Shown: one piece after another, positions 43,396 to 51,272 of the stretch
Numbering within the stretch: position 1 is the stretch's first letter
How the letters are laid out: the number at the start of each line of letters is the position of its first letter
Assembly (NCBI GenBank): GCA_963805305.1
Contig: CAWDTM010000008.1
Coordinates: 558,001 to 622,000, forward strand
DNA length: 64,000 nucleotides
Origin: CAVXEH01 sp963805305
Lineage (GTDB): Bacteria; Chloroflexota; Limnocylindria; QHBO01
Direction: 5' to 3'
Made by a program: the position numbers and the translations under genes
Notes under the pieces: model-generated
Told to the model about the DNA's origin: nothing
Databases searched by the model: none
What the model saw: the letters and a program-made list of their open reading frames with translations, nothing else

Positions 43396-43908
43396 CTAGC
43401 CCACGCCCAGTGCTTCGTATGCCGCGAAGAGCTCGTTCCAGCGGGACTCGGCATGGCGGAGCTTGTGACCGCTGAGGTAGTCGGCCAGGTGCTCGACGTG
43501 AATCTGGATCCCCGCTCCGTACGCTGGGAGCAGATTGACTGGCATGCCCCGCACTTCCCAGACCAGCCTCGTCTGGGCGCCCTCGGCAACCAGCCGGGCC
43601 TCGTTCACGGTCTGCTCCGGCTGGCCGGGCTTCGGATCGGGATCGCGCATCGTCAACAGCAGGCGCTGCGGGCGCTCGCACGCCTCCACCCGCCCGGTGC
43701 GTTCCCCCGCGAGGGTGATGCGCACACGGAACGCTCCCCCCTCGGAAAGCTCGCCCTCCACCTCGCCGTACCAGCGGGCCAGTCGATCCGGATCAGTGAG
43801 TGCCCCCCACAGGTCATCGATCCCGGTGTCGAGGCGATGTTCCATCCGCACGACACCCTCGCCATCGACTGCGCGGAGACTCCCCAGCACGGATGCGTCG
43901 CCAGTCAC
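43396..43908 (-). CDS. SRPBCC (AHSA1-like) family protein
   Basis: 170 residues, GTG start with AGGAGG six bases upstream. MEHRLDTGIDDLWGALTDPD and LARWYGEVEGE are AHSA1-like; QIHVEHLADYLSGH closes the pocket. It is convergent with the other SRPBCC gene, and the shared fold suggests an old duplication or shared theme. Confidence 0.85.
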   Translation of the reverse strand: MTGDASVLGSLRAVDGEGVVRMEHRLDTGIDDLWGALTDPDRLARWYGEVEGELSEGGAFRVRITLAGERTGRVEACERPQRLLLTMRDPDPKPGQPEQTVNEARLVAEGAQTRLVWEVRGMPVNLLPAYGAGIQIHVEHLADYLSGHKLRHAESRWNELFAAYEALGVG

Positions 43909-44299
43909 GTGGATCCTCCTGCGTTAGTGCGTTCCTGGGTATCGACGAGGCGAAACGTCCGGACGCCGCGTCCCCTGTCAACGCTCAGACGGCAGAGTTG
44001 CCGCGAAGTCATCGGACATCTCCTGCGCGGTCAGCCCTCGAGAGACTCCTGATCTTTCTGATCAGTTCACGGGAATCCGTCACCTCCGCGTCTGGGCTGG
44101 CCTGCACCTCGCCATCGGTGCCGTCGGTGCCGTCGAGGCCGTCACCGGCGTCATCGCGCTGGCTCTTCGGCATGTATTGGCTGGCAGCGCGGTGGGGGCG
44201 GCTGTGCTCGCGGTTTTCGTTCGGCTATGGGGAGTTGACGCTCGCCCGTCGGCAGGCAGATGACTCCTCTCCATCCTCCACAGCTATAGCATCTCGCTC
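43909..44299 (+). pseudogene. Gene-poor stretch with a possible decayed membrane-protein fragment
   Basis: No intact gene. One plus frame stays open from about 43930 to TGA at 44261-44263 without a proper start; from 44060 it reads like a two-helix membrane protein (GLHLAIGAVGAVEAVTGV and VLAGSAVGAAVLAVFVRLWG). Third-position GC is lower than in neighbouring genes. It may be a decayed gene or chance. Confidence 0.25.
44287..44292 (+). promoter_or_regulatory. -10 box of the MBL-like gene
   Basis: TAGCAT (within CTATAGCAT) ends seven bases before the ATG at 44300; no ribosome site is seen. Confidence 0.45.
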
Positions 44300-44932
44300 A
44301 TGCGTGAGCTGCGTACCGGTGTCTGGCATTGGCAATCGCCGCATCCCGACTGGGATGAGGAGCAGTGGTGGCCTGAGCTCGTTTCGTCGTACGCGATCGA
44401 GCTGGGCGATGACTTCCTGTTGTTCGACCCGCTCTCGGTTCCCGATGAGCTGCGCGAGCGCGCCACCGCTGTCGTCCTGACCGCGCCATACCACGAGCGG
44501 GACGCCCGCCTGCTCGGCCTCCCGCTGCACACGCCGCCGGCAGACACATGGCAGGATTGGGTCGAGAAGTTCGGCGTCGAACCCGAGCGGGTACGCGGCA
44601 TGGAGAGCGAGGACCTCGCGTGGCTGCGCGCGGGCGAAGGCGAAGGACACTTCCATGGGCCCGGAGCCTGGCCGTTCGGTATCCACGCGTATGCCGGCCG
44701 GGAATCCAACGATCTCATCTTCTGGCTGCCCTCGATCAACGCCATCGTCACCGGCGACTCGCTCTCCGACCTCCGCGACGGGCTGGAAATCCAGCTCGGC
44801 GGTCGCACGCACGTGACGCGCGACGATGTCGTTCGACGGCTCCGTCCACTGCTCGACCTGCCAATCGAGCTCGTTCTGCCCGCACACGGCCTGCCGACCG
44901 ATCGCGCGGCGCTCGAGCGCGTGCTTTCCTGA
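44300..44932 (+). CDS. Metallo-beta-lactamase-fold-like protein without the HxHxDH motif
   Basis: 210 residues. YAIELGDDFLLFDPL, VVLTAPYHERDARLL, IVTGDSLSD and LVLPAHGLPTD follow the MBL strand order, but the zinc motif HxHxDH is reduced to YHERDA, so full zinc binding is unlikely. Possibly a degenerate hydrolase. ATG follows the -10 by seven bases. Confidence 0.75.
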   Translation: MRELRTGVWHWQSPHPDWDEEQWWPELVSSYAIELGDDFLLFDPLSVPDELRERATAVVLTAPYHERDARLLGLPLHTPPADTWQDWVEKFGVEPERVRGMESEDLAWLRAGEGEGHFHGPGAWPFGIHAYAGRESNDLIFWLPSINAIVTGDSLSDLRDGLEIQLGGRTHVTRDDVVRRLRPLLDLPIELVLPAHGLPTDRAALERVLS

Positions 44933-44953
44933 ACGCCGCTGAGCGGACAGGCG

Positions 44954-44969
44954 ACTCGCATGGGCGAGT
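44954..44969. terminator. Small hairpin between convergent genes
   Basis: ACTCGC (44954-44959) and GCGAGT (44964-44969) with a 4-base loop, 21 bases after the MBL-like stop and before the end of the peptidase-like gene. A short, possibly bidirectional terminator. Confidence 0.3.
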
Positions 44970-45013
44970 GCTCGGTCATGCCAGGGGGAAGGAGGTCGGT
45001 TCAGTCTCTTGGC

Positions 45014-45676
45014 TTAGGGGGCAAACAGCTTCCAGTGCCCTTCGGAGATGACGTCGACCTTGCCGTCGACAACCTGTATCGCAGTCTGATCGTCGATTGC
45101 GTACGCCGGCCCTGGCAAGGCGGCGGCCCACTTCTCCGCGTTGGCCATGGAGTTGTCCGGCAGGTGCTCGTGGTCGAGATGCGGAAACACTCCGAAGTCA
45201 ACCATTCCCAGCGCTCTGTCGCCACCGGTCGGCGCGGTCCAGCCGACGAACTCCTCGCCGACGTGGGGGGCCATCACCAGGCTCCCTCCGCTCACGCCAA
45301 CGTACACCGCGCGCAGCGACGGCAAGAGCTCTGCCAGTCCGGACTGCTGCATCCAGTAGGACAGGTACAGGCTCTCGCCGCCTCCCACGAGCAGGGCGTC
45401 GGTCTCGCGGAGGATGGGGATCCAGAGCTCCCTGTCGATGCTGGGCAGTGCGGTGAGCTCGAGCACGCCCAGCGACTTCCAGCCCAGCTCGCACAACGGC
45501 GTGGCGGCTCGGCCGCTGATCAACTGCCATGCCTTGCCGGGACCGCCAGGAAAGGCGTAGATCGCGGTCGGAATGCAGAGGGCGCTGGACTCGGCGATCG
45601 GTTTGCCCAGCAGGCGGACCAGCGCGTTGTGGATGCTCGCGTTCTTGATACCCCCCGACGTGAGTAGAAGCTTCAC
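45014..45676 (-). CDS. Peptidase S51-like (dipeptidase E/cyanophycinase fold) protein
   Basis: 220 residues. LLLTSGGIKN start, LLVGGGESLYLSYWMQQ, and VGVSGGSLVMAP holding the putative nucleophile Ser (usually GxSAG) followed by a LGMVDFGVFPHLDHEH segment with the His. GTG at 45676 has GAGGG upstream. Likely a cytoplasmic Ser hydrolase cleaving Asp-linked dipeptides. Confidence 0.82.
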   Translation of the reverse strand: MKLLLTSGGIKNASIHNALVRLLGKPIAESSALCIPTAIYAFPGGPGKAWQLISGRAATPLCELGWKSLGVLELTALPSIDRELWIPILRETDALLVGGGESLYLSYWMQQSGLAELLPSLRAVYVGVSGGSLVMAPHVGEEFVGWTAPTGGDRALGMVDFGVFPHLDHEHLPDNSMANAEKWAAALPGPAYAIDDQTAIQVVDGKVDVISEGHWKLFAP

Positions 45677-45876
45677 GCGTTGCCCTCGCTCACAAGTTCG
45701 GGGCAACAGTACGCCAGAGGACGCTTGGAAAGGTCGGCATGTTCCCACCAGGGACGCTTGCGGGCGAAGCCGGTGGGGCAGACGGCGCCCGACACCAGAA
45801 TCCGCGTGTCCGCCAAGCCGGAGCGAGGGCATGGCGAGATCTCAGACCGAGCCGGTGCCGGCGGGCAGTGAAGCCG

Positions 45877-45896
45877 CCGAAAGGCGGTCCTTTCGG
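45877..45896 (-). terminator. Hairpin after the cupin gene
   Basis: CCGAAAGG (45877-45884) and CCTTTCGG (45889-45896) make a perfect 8-base stem with a 4-base loop, about 37 bases after the cupin stop on the minus strand. In the 256-base gap 45677-45932 I see no other convincing element. Confidence 0.5.
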
Positions 45897-45932
45897 GAAT
45901 GACCATGGGGGCGTCACCGGCCCGCCAGAGTC

Positions 45933-46397
45933 TCAGCCGTCTGTCGGAGAGGGCTGATCTGCCTTGCCAGCCGCGAGACGACCTTCGATTCCGGCTTCGA
46001 GTGACGGGAGCAGGACCAGGCTCTCCTGCTCATTCGGGTCGGTCCGCGCGAGCACGGCGAACGCTCCAACCTTCCCGGTGTTGACTGGGAGATGCGGGCA
46101 GTCGGCCGGGATGTAGAGGTAGTCGCCTGCCGCCATCTCGGTCCGGTGCCGCAGGTCCGGACCATGGAAGACAGACACGCTGCCGGCGACGAGGTAGATG
46201 GCTGTCTCGTGGCTGCCATGGAGGTGCACCTTGGCGCGTGCGCCCGGCGGTGTTCTCAGCGTGTGGAGGGACAGGTGCTCCGCCCCGGAGTTCTCGGCGA
46301 AGATCCCTTCGCCGTAGGTCAGTCCTTGCTGGCGTTTGTATGTCCGCTGGTTGCGGATCAGGACGGCCTCGCCCGATCCCGCTGGCTCGTGCGCCAT
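45933..46397 (-). CDS. Cupin domain protein
   Basis: 154 residues, single cupin: KVHLHGSHETAIYLVAGSV gives the first metal motif, GDYLYIPADCPHLPVN the second. GGAG lies before the ATG at 46397. A metal-dependent sensor or isomerase is possible; the function is unknown. Confidence 0.85.
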   Translation of the reverse strand: MAHEPAGSGEAVLIRNQRTYKRQQGLTYGEGIFAENSGAEHLSLHTLRTPPGARAKVHLHGSHETAIYLVAGSVSVFHGPDLRHRTEMAAGDYLYIPADCPHLPVNTGKVGAFAVLARTDPNEQESLVLLPSLEAGIEGRLAAGKADQPSPTDG

Positions 46398-46430
46398 GCT
46401 CGGTCTCCATTGCGGATTGCTGGGAGGGGA

Positions 46431-46464
46431 TGGTGACATGTGCCAGTGCTCGGTAATGTCACCA
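46431..46464. promoter_or_regulatory. 9-base inverted repeat upstream of the cupin gene
   Basis: TGGTGACAT (46431-46439) and ATGTCACCA (46456-46464) are perfect complements 16 bases apart, 34 bases before the cupin ATG and 44 bases after the lipoprotein stop. It may be an operator for the cupin gene or a terminator of the lipoprotein gene. Confidence 0.45.
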
Positions 46465-46507
46465 GAAGGGCTGCCGGCGCTCCGTTCGGCAGCGAAGCCG
46501 GAGGCTG

Positions 46508-46858
46508 CTAGTAGGGCTGCGGAGACTGGGCTGTCAGCTTGCCCTGGAACAGGCTCACCGGAACAGCGACACGGAACCCATCTGCGAACGTGAAGACCAC
46601 GTACGCCCGCACGCCCGGCCAGTTGACCTGCGGCGAGATGGGCCGAAAGTCGCCGTAAAGGAACTGAATCCGGGCTATCTCGGCATGAGAGCCTGGCAAC
46701 TGGGTGCGAGCCAGCGAGACGGCCTCGTGGCAACTGATCGTCGGTGAACCGGACGGCCGCCCTGGATCACACTCGGCGGTCGGGCCCGGGGTACTGCACC
46801 CCGCGAGCAATGCCCCGGCGAGGGTTGCCGCGATGACCGAGCGCCAGATCCCCCTCAT
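46508..46858 (-). CDS. Putative lipoprotein
   Basis: 116 residues. Signal sequence with two Arg and a lipobox LLAGC (Cys 21); the mature part has CDPGRPSGSPTISCHEA and a conserved-looking AYVVFTFADGF strand. Probably anchored to the outer face of the membrane. No family recognised. Confidence 0.7.
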   Translation of the reverse strand: MRGIWRSVIAATLAGALLAGCSTPGPTAECDPGRPSGSPTISCHEAVSLARTQLPGSHAEIARIQFLYGDFRPISPQVNWPGVRAYVVFTFADGFRVAVPVSLFQGKLTAQSPQPY

Positions 46859-46932
46859 TCCATCACTCTGGTTTGGTCCCACGCTTCCGTCAAGGGTCAG
46901 ACCTGGCGGGGGTCCTCTGCGCGGGGCTCGCC

Positions 46933-48321
46933 TCACGCGAGCGATCGTTCGAGGAATTGGCCGCCGCCCCTTCGACCCACGAAGAGGCCGTCCCTCACCA
47001 CCGGCCGTCCTCGCTGCACGACCGACCGGATCGCCCCCCGGACGTGCAACCCCTCGAAGGGCGTGAAGTCGGAGCTGTGGTGGAGATCCGCCTGGCGGAT
47101 GGTCCGCGAGGCGTCCGGATCGAAGAGGACGAGATCCGCGTCGCGACCGACTTCGATCGCACCCTTGGATGCCATGCCGAAGAGGCGCGCGGGCGTCGTC
47201 GAGATGAGGTCCACCATCCGCTCGAGCGTGATGAGGCCCTTGGCGACGCCCTCCCCGTACGCGACCGCCAGGAGCGTCTCGATCCCGGGCGCCCCGTTGC
47301 TGATCTGCGGGAAGGGCGGCGCGGGCAGCCGCTTGTCCGTGTCGAGCCGGTCCGGCACGTGGTCGGTCGCGATCAGGTCGAGTCCGCCGGCCCGCAGGCC
47401 AAGCCACAGCGCCGAGCGGTCTGCGTCCGAGCGGTACGGCGGCGAGATGACGGAGCGGATCAGCTCCGCCTCGTCGTCGGAGTCGTAGCGGTCATCGGTG
47501 TAGACCAGGTAGGGCGGGGTCGTCTCGGCGTAGACGGGCCAGCCGCGCGCCTTGGCAGCTGCGACCTCGGCGAGGGCATCGGCGCAGGAGAGGTGGACGA
47601 TGTAGACCGATGCGCCCGCGGCGCGGGCGAGCGCGATGGCCCGGTGCGTGGCTTCCGCCTCCGCGTAGGGTGGGCGGGTCTCGGCGTGGTAGCGGCAGGC
47701 GACATGTCCGGCGTCCACGGCATCGGCGGTCAGGGCGTCGATGATGGTCGCGTTCTCGCAGTGGACCTCGAGCATCCCGCCATGGCGGCCCGCCACCCGG
47801 AGGACGTCGAAGAGCCGGTCGTCGCTGAGGCGGAAGTCGTAGATCATGAACGCCTTGAACGTCGGCACCCCGGAGTCGATGAGCGCCGGCAGCTCTCCGG
47901 CGGGATCCGGCTGGGACCCGGTGATGACCGATGAGACCGCGTAGTCGACGGCCGACTCCCCGTCCGTCCGCGACCGGAACTCATCGAGGCCCCGCAGGAG
48001 CGAGCTCGCGCCCCCCTCGCTGATCCCGGTCCCGGGGTTGTTGAAGGCCAGGAACGTGGTGGTGCCACCGAAGGCCGCCGCCACCGAGTCGTCGAAGAAG
48101 CGGTCCGGCCGCTCCCCGGTGGGCAGCCGGGTGTGGGTATGGACGTCCACCGCGCCCGGGAGGACCAGCAGGCCACGAGCATTCATCGTTTCGACGGTGC
48201 GATACCGGTTGGCGAGGCCTGCCAAAACGGCCTCGATCCGTCCGTCGGTGATGGCGACGTCGGCCGCAAAGGAGCGGGACGCGGTGACGACAGTGCCGCC
48301 CGCGATGACGAGGTCGGTCAC
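46933..48321 (-). CDS. Hydantoinase/dihydropyrimidinase-like amidohydrolase, candidate allantoinase
   Basis: 462 residues. All metal ligands are present: His 61 and 63 (HTHTRLPTG), carboxylated Lys 156 (FKAFMIYD), His 187 (EVHCEN), His 243 (IVHLS) and Asp in ATDHVPD. The text FGGTTTFLAFNNPG is dihydropyrimidinase-like rather than the HVHxNEPG of allantoinase. Context (uraH, UraD, urate oxidase next door) suggests allantoin as substrate. GTG start overlaps the stop of the 55-residue gene (GTGA). Confidence 0.85.
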   Translation of the reverse strand: MTDLVIAGGTVVTASRSFAADVAITDGRIEAVLAGLANRYRTVETMNARGLLVLPGAVDVHTHTRLPTGERPDRFFDDSVAAAFGGTTTFLAFNNPGTGISEGGASSLLRGLDEFRSRTDGESAVDYAVSSVITGSQPDPAGELPALIDSGVPTFKAFMIYDFRLSDDRLFDVLRVAGRHGGMLEVHCENATIIDALTADAVDAGHVACRYHAETRPPYAEAEATHRAIALARAAGASVYIVHLSCADALAEVAAAKARGWPVYAETTPPYLVYTDDRYDSDDEAELIRSVISPPYRSDADRSALWLGLRAGGLDLIATDHVPDRLDTDKRLPAPPFPQISNGAPGIETLLAVAYGEGVAKGLITLERMVDLISTTPARLFGMASKGAIEVGRDADLVLFDPDASRTIRQADLHHSSDFTPFEGLHVRGAIRSVVQRGRPVVRDGLFVGRRGGGQFLERSLA

Positions 48322-48485
48322 GGGCTGCTTCGGCGGCGGAGCCAGTCGTTGAGGCGGTCGCGGACGATGAAGAAGCCAATGACGATCAGGGCAATGGCCA
48401 GCAGGCCGAACAGGACCTGGATCACCTTGATGATGACCAGCACGGCCAGGATGGCGACGAGGACGACGAGAATCCAGGCGAGCAT
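48318..48485 (-). CDS. 55-residue membrane protein coupled to DUF3830 and the amidohydrolase
   Basis: 55 residues: a long hydrophobic segment (MLAWILVVLVAILAVLVIIK and a second IALIVIGFFIV) and a basic end DRLNDWLRRRSSP. Its ATG overlaps the DUF3830 stop and its TGA overlaps the amidohydrolase GTG, so it is coupled on both sides. It is likely a single or hairpin membrane anchor; function unknown. Confidence 0.65.
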   Translation of the reverse strand: MLAWILVVLVAILAVLVIIKVIQVLFGLLAIALIVIGFFIVRDRLNDWLRRRSSP

Positions 48486-48907
48486 CAGGCCAACTCCGTG
48501 ATTGCGATCTCCTGGGCGCCTTCCCACAGCGTTCGGCGCCCGACCTCGGCCAGCCGTGCCCGCCAGCCCTCGTCCGGGTCCACGGTCGCGAAATGGTTCC
48601 CCGCCAGCTGACCCAGCTTCGAGGAGAAGGCACAGGCGCCGTACGGGAAGAGGATCTCGCATTCGGAAAGGTCCCCGGTGTAGATCAGGAGCTCGCCCGG
48701 CGCGGGATGTGCGGTGTGGTGTTCGTAGCCCACGCCCACCCGGAGGTCGCCGAACGGGATCCAGGTGGACTCCCCGCTCCAGCGGCAGTGGATCAGCCGG
48801 TTGTTGATGGGCAGCAGGCCTCGCACCGCATCCACCGTCCGCGGCGCCTCAGGCTCCCAGCGGGCGGTAAAGTGGAGGTCGCCAACCCGGATCTGCAGCG
48901 CACCCAT
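48485..48907 (-). CDS. DUF3830 family protein (cyclophilin-like fold)
   Basis: 140 residues. VDAVRGLLPINNRLIHCRWSG (shown in part), GELLIYTGDLSECEILFPYG and KLGQLAGNHFATV follow the DUF3830 pattern of cyclophilin-like beta-barrels, often found in purine or hydantoin gene sets. TATCCT ends six bases before the ATG. First gene of the operon with the membrane protein and amidohydrolase. Confidence 0.87.
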   Translation of the reverse strand: MGALQIRVGDLHFTARWEPEAPRTVDAVRGLLPINNRLIHCRWSGESTWIPFGDLRVGVGYEHHTAHPAPGELLIYTGDLSECEILFPYGACAFSSKLGQLAGNHFATVDPDEGWRARLAEVGRRTLWEGAQEIAITELA

Positions 48908-48913
48908 GTGCGG

Positions 48914-48919
48914 AGGATA
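48914..48919 (-). promoter_or_regulatory. -10 box of the DUF3830 operon overlapping the uraH ribosome site
   Basis: On the minus strand TATCCT (48919-48914) ends six bases before the DUF3830 ATG. Its plus-strand bases overlap GGAGG (48912-48916), the ribosome site of uraH (GTG 48922). The intergenic gap is only 14 bases. Confidence 0.45.
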
Positions 48920-48921
48920 GC

Positions 48922-49272
48922 GTGGCCGACGAGCGCCCGACCATCTCGACCCACGTTCTGGACCTGGAAACGGGCGAGCCGGCGGCCGGATTCCCGGTGG
49001 CCCTCTTCCGCCTGGGCGAGGACGGCCAGCCGGAGCTGCTCGCCGAGGCAGAGACCGATGGCGACGGTCGCGTGCGCTCCCTGCTGCGGGCGCCGCTCAC
49101 CGCGGGCAGCTACCAGCTCATCTTCGACGTCGCCGCCTGGCTCGACACGGAGGACCGGGACGGCTTCTTCGAGAACATGGCGGTGGGCTTCCGGGTCGAC
49201 GACGCGGAGCGCAGCTACCACGTCCCCCTGCTCCTGACCCCGTTCGGGCTCTCGACCTACCGAGGCAGCTAG
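48922..49272 (+). CDS. uraH: 5-hydroxyisourate hydrolase
   Basis: 116 residues, transthyretin-related. STHVLDLETGEPA (His 11) at the start and YHVPLLLTPFGLSTYRGS at the end are diagnostic. It hydrolyses 5-hydroxyisourate, the product of urate oxidase, to OHCU. GTG with GGAGG five bases upstream. Confidence 0.97.
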   Translation: MADERPTISTHVLDLETGEPAAGFPVALFRLGEDGQPELLAEAETDGDGRVRSLLRAPLTAGSYQLIFDVAAWLDTEDRDGFFENMAVGFRVDDAERSYHVPLLLTPFGLSTYRGS

Positions 49273-49279
49273 CGCGGGC

Positions 49280-50344
49280 ATGGAGGCACTCGTGCTGGGA
49301 GGAGTCAAGGTCCGGGATATGACCGCCGGGGATCACCCCTGGGCCGAGCAGCTGCTGGGTGAGGCGGGAGGCGGCGTTCGCACGGTCGCCCGCCTTGGTG
49401 AGCTGATCGACCCGTTCCTCCTCGAGGGCCTCGTCGCGGAGCGCGAGGGGCGGCCGATAGGCCTGGCCACGGTCCAGGAGCGCCCCGAGACCGGCCTGGA
49501 GGTGGTCACCCTCAACGCGGATCCGCGCGGCGCAGGGGCCGGCACCGCCCTGCTCGAGGTGGCACGGCAGGTGGCCGCGGCAAGCGGCCACCAGCGGCTC
49601 TGGCTGGTCACGACCAACGACAACCTGCCCGCGATCCATTTCTACCTGCGGCGGGGGTTCCACGTGGCTCATGTCCACGACGGCGCGGTCGACGGGGACA
49701 GCGCCCTCAAGCCGGAGATTCCCGCGGTGAATCCGGAGAACGGGCTTGCCATCCGGGACCTCGTCGAATTCGCGCTCGACCCGACGGCGCAGGCGGCCGG
49801 CCGCGTGGCGTTCCCGGAGATATCGGACCTCGATGCGCTGCCGGCGGCGGCCGCGGCGGCGGAGCTCTCTCCGCTCTTCGAGGGAGCTCCGCGATTCCTG
49901 GCTCGCCTCGTCGCCGCGCGCCCGTTCGAGACGGACGAGGGACTCGTGGCCACAGCCATCGGGACGGCGCGTGAGCTCCCCGTCGAGGAGGCCGTCGAGC
50001 TCGTGGATGCCCATCCTCGCATCGGCGCGAATCCCGATTCCGTCTCGGCCATGAGCCACGCGGAGCAGGGCTACGACGGGACCCAGCCCGAAGGCGAACC
50101 GATCTGGGTCGCGGAGGAGCTCGCGGGGCTCAACGACGTCTATGAGGCCCGTTTCGGGTTCCGGTTCGCCGTCTTCGTTGCCGGACGCCCGCGCTCTGCA
50201 ATCATCCCCCTGATCGAGACTGCGCTGCGCAACGTGCCTGGCGCGGAGCTGCGGCGCGCGGTCGACGACTGCGTCCGCATCGCCGCAGACCGACTGCTTA
50301 CCCTGCGCGGCGGACCACCACCAGAGCCGGAGGACTGGGCGTGA
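49280..50344 (+). CDS. GNAT acetyltransferase fused to OHCU decarboxylase (UraD)
   Basis: 354 residues. Residues ~9-165 are a GNAT domain (LNADPRGAGAGTALLEVARQ as the acetyl-CoA loop, HFYLRRGFHVA near the end). Residues ~180-345 are UraD: LFEGAPRFLARLVAARPF, VDAHPRIGA with the catalytic His near 244, SHAEQ and FAVFVAGRPR. UraD decarboxylates OHCU to S-allantoin. The fusion is unusual; the GNAT role is unknown. The gene lies seven bases after uraH and overlaps urate oxidase (GTGA). Confidence 0.9.
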   Translation: MEALVLGGVKVRDMTAGDHPWAEQLLGEAGGGVRTVARLGELIDPFLLEGLVAEREGRPIGLATVQERPETGLEVVTLNADPRGAGAGTALLEVARQVAAASGHQRLWLVTTNDNLPAIHFYLRRGFHVAHVHDGAVDGDSALKPEIPAVNPENGLAIRDLVEFALDPTAQAAGRVAFPEISDLDALPAAAAAAELSPLFEGAPRFLARLVAARPFETDEGLVATAIGTARELPVEEAVELVDAHPRIGANPDSVSAMSHAEQGYDGTQPEGEPIWVAEELAGLNDVYEARFGFRFAVFVAGRPRSAIIPLIETALRNVPGAELRRAVDDCVRIAADRLLTLRGGPPPEPEDWA

Positions 50345-51270
50345 AGCACGAGATTCGCTATGGCAAGGCCGAGGTCCGCGTGTACCGAACCCGCGGGACG
50401 CCGCTGCGCGGGGTGACGCCCATCCGGGAGTCTGCCTTCCGCGGACGCGAGAACGCCCTGATGGCCGCCGAGATCGAGGTGGTCGTCCATGGCGACGCGT
50501 TCTGGGAAGCCTATACGGAGGGCGACAACCGGATGGTGGTGGCCACCGACACCATGAAGAACTTCATCACCTCCGCCTCCCTCGAGACGAGCGCCTCGAC
50601 CCTGGAGGGCTGGATCCACGACGTGGGCAGCCGCTTCCTGGCGACCTACCCGCAGATGGAGTCGGTCACCATGCTCGGCCGCGAGCTGTCGTTCCCCGCG
50701 GCCGTGGTTCCCGGCGACGAGCCGGCGTCGTTCGCGCTCTCGGACGTGCTCTTCAGCCGTGACCGATGCGACCATTCCACGGCCCGGATGCACCTTGAAC
50801 GGGCCGATGGCGACACGATCCGCGTCACGGAGCACGCCTCCGGACGAGCCGGCCTGCAGCTCATCAAGACCACCGGTTCGTCGTTCGCGGCGTTCGCCCG
50901 CGACGAGTACACGACGCTCCCCGAGCGCCCGGATCGCCCGCTCTACATCTGGTGCGACGTCGGCTGGTCGTACGCGGATCCGACCGCTTCCCTGGGCGAC
51001 GACCCGGCACGCTACGTCGCGGGCGAGCAGGTCGCGGACCTGGCTGCCTCGGTCTTCCACGAGTTCGTGAGCCTCTCCATCCAGCACCTGCTGCACGAGG
51101 TCGGGCAGCGAATGCTGGAGCGATGGCCGCAGCTGGACAGCGTCAGCTTCGAAGGCCAGAACCGCCTCTGGGACGTGGGCGCCGAGTCCGCCGCCGACGA
51201 GCGGGTCCGGGTCTACGTGGATCCCCGCCCGCCCTTCGGGCGCATCGGCCTGGTCCTGCGGCGCGAGTGA
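50341..51270 (+). CDS. Urate oxidase (uricase)
   Basis: 309 residues, GTG start. The T-fold repeats carry VVATDTMKNFI (catalytic Thr/Lys region), LIKTTGSSFAAFARDEYTTL and DSVSFEGQNRLWD. It oxidises urate to 5-hydroxyisourate without a cofactor. Last of the uraH-GNAT/UraD-uricase operon. Confidence 0.97.
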   Translation: MKHEIRYGKAEVRVYRTRGTPLRGVTPIRESAFRGRENALMAAEIEVVVHGDAFWEAYTEGDNRMVVATDTMKNFITSASLETSASTLEGWIHDVGSRFLATYPQMESVTMLGRELSFPAAVVPGDEPASFALSDVLFSRDRCDHSTARMHLERADGDTIRVTEHASGRAGLQLIKTTGSSFAAFARDEYTTLPERPDRPLYIWCDVGWSYADPTASLGDDPARYVAGEQVADLAASVFHEFVSLSIQHLLHEVGQRMLERWPQLDSVSFEGQNRLWDVGAESAADERVRVYVDPRPPFGRIGLVLRRE

Positions 51271-51272
51271 TC

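Noticed and set aside
44080..44274. Minus-strand frame of 64 codons in the 43.9-44.3 kb gap
   Set aside because: Thr/Ala/Arg/Pro low-complexity shadow; the opposite strand reads more like a decayed membrane protein.
45673..45906. 77-codon minus-strand frame whose TGA overlaps the GTG of the S51-like gene
   Set aside because: The GTGA overlap is suggestive, but codon bias is poor, no domain is recognisable and the 5' end contains the stable 8-base hairpin.
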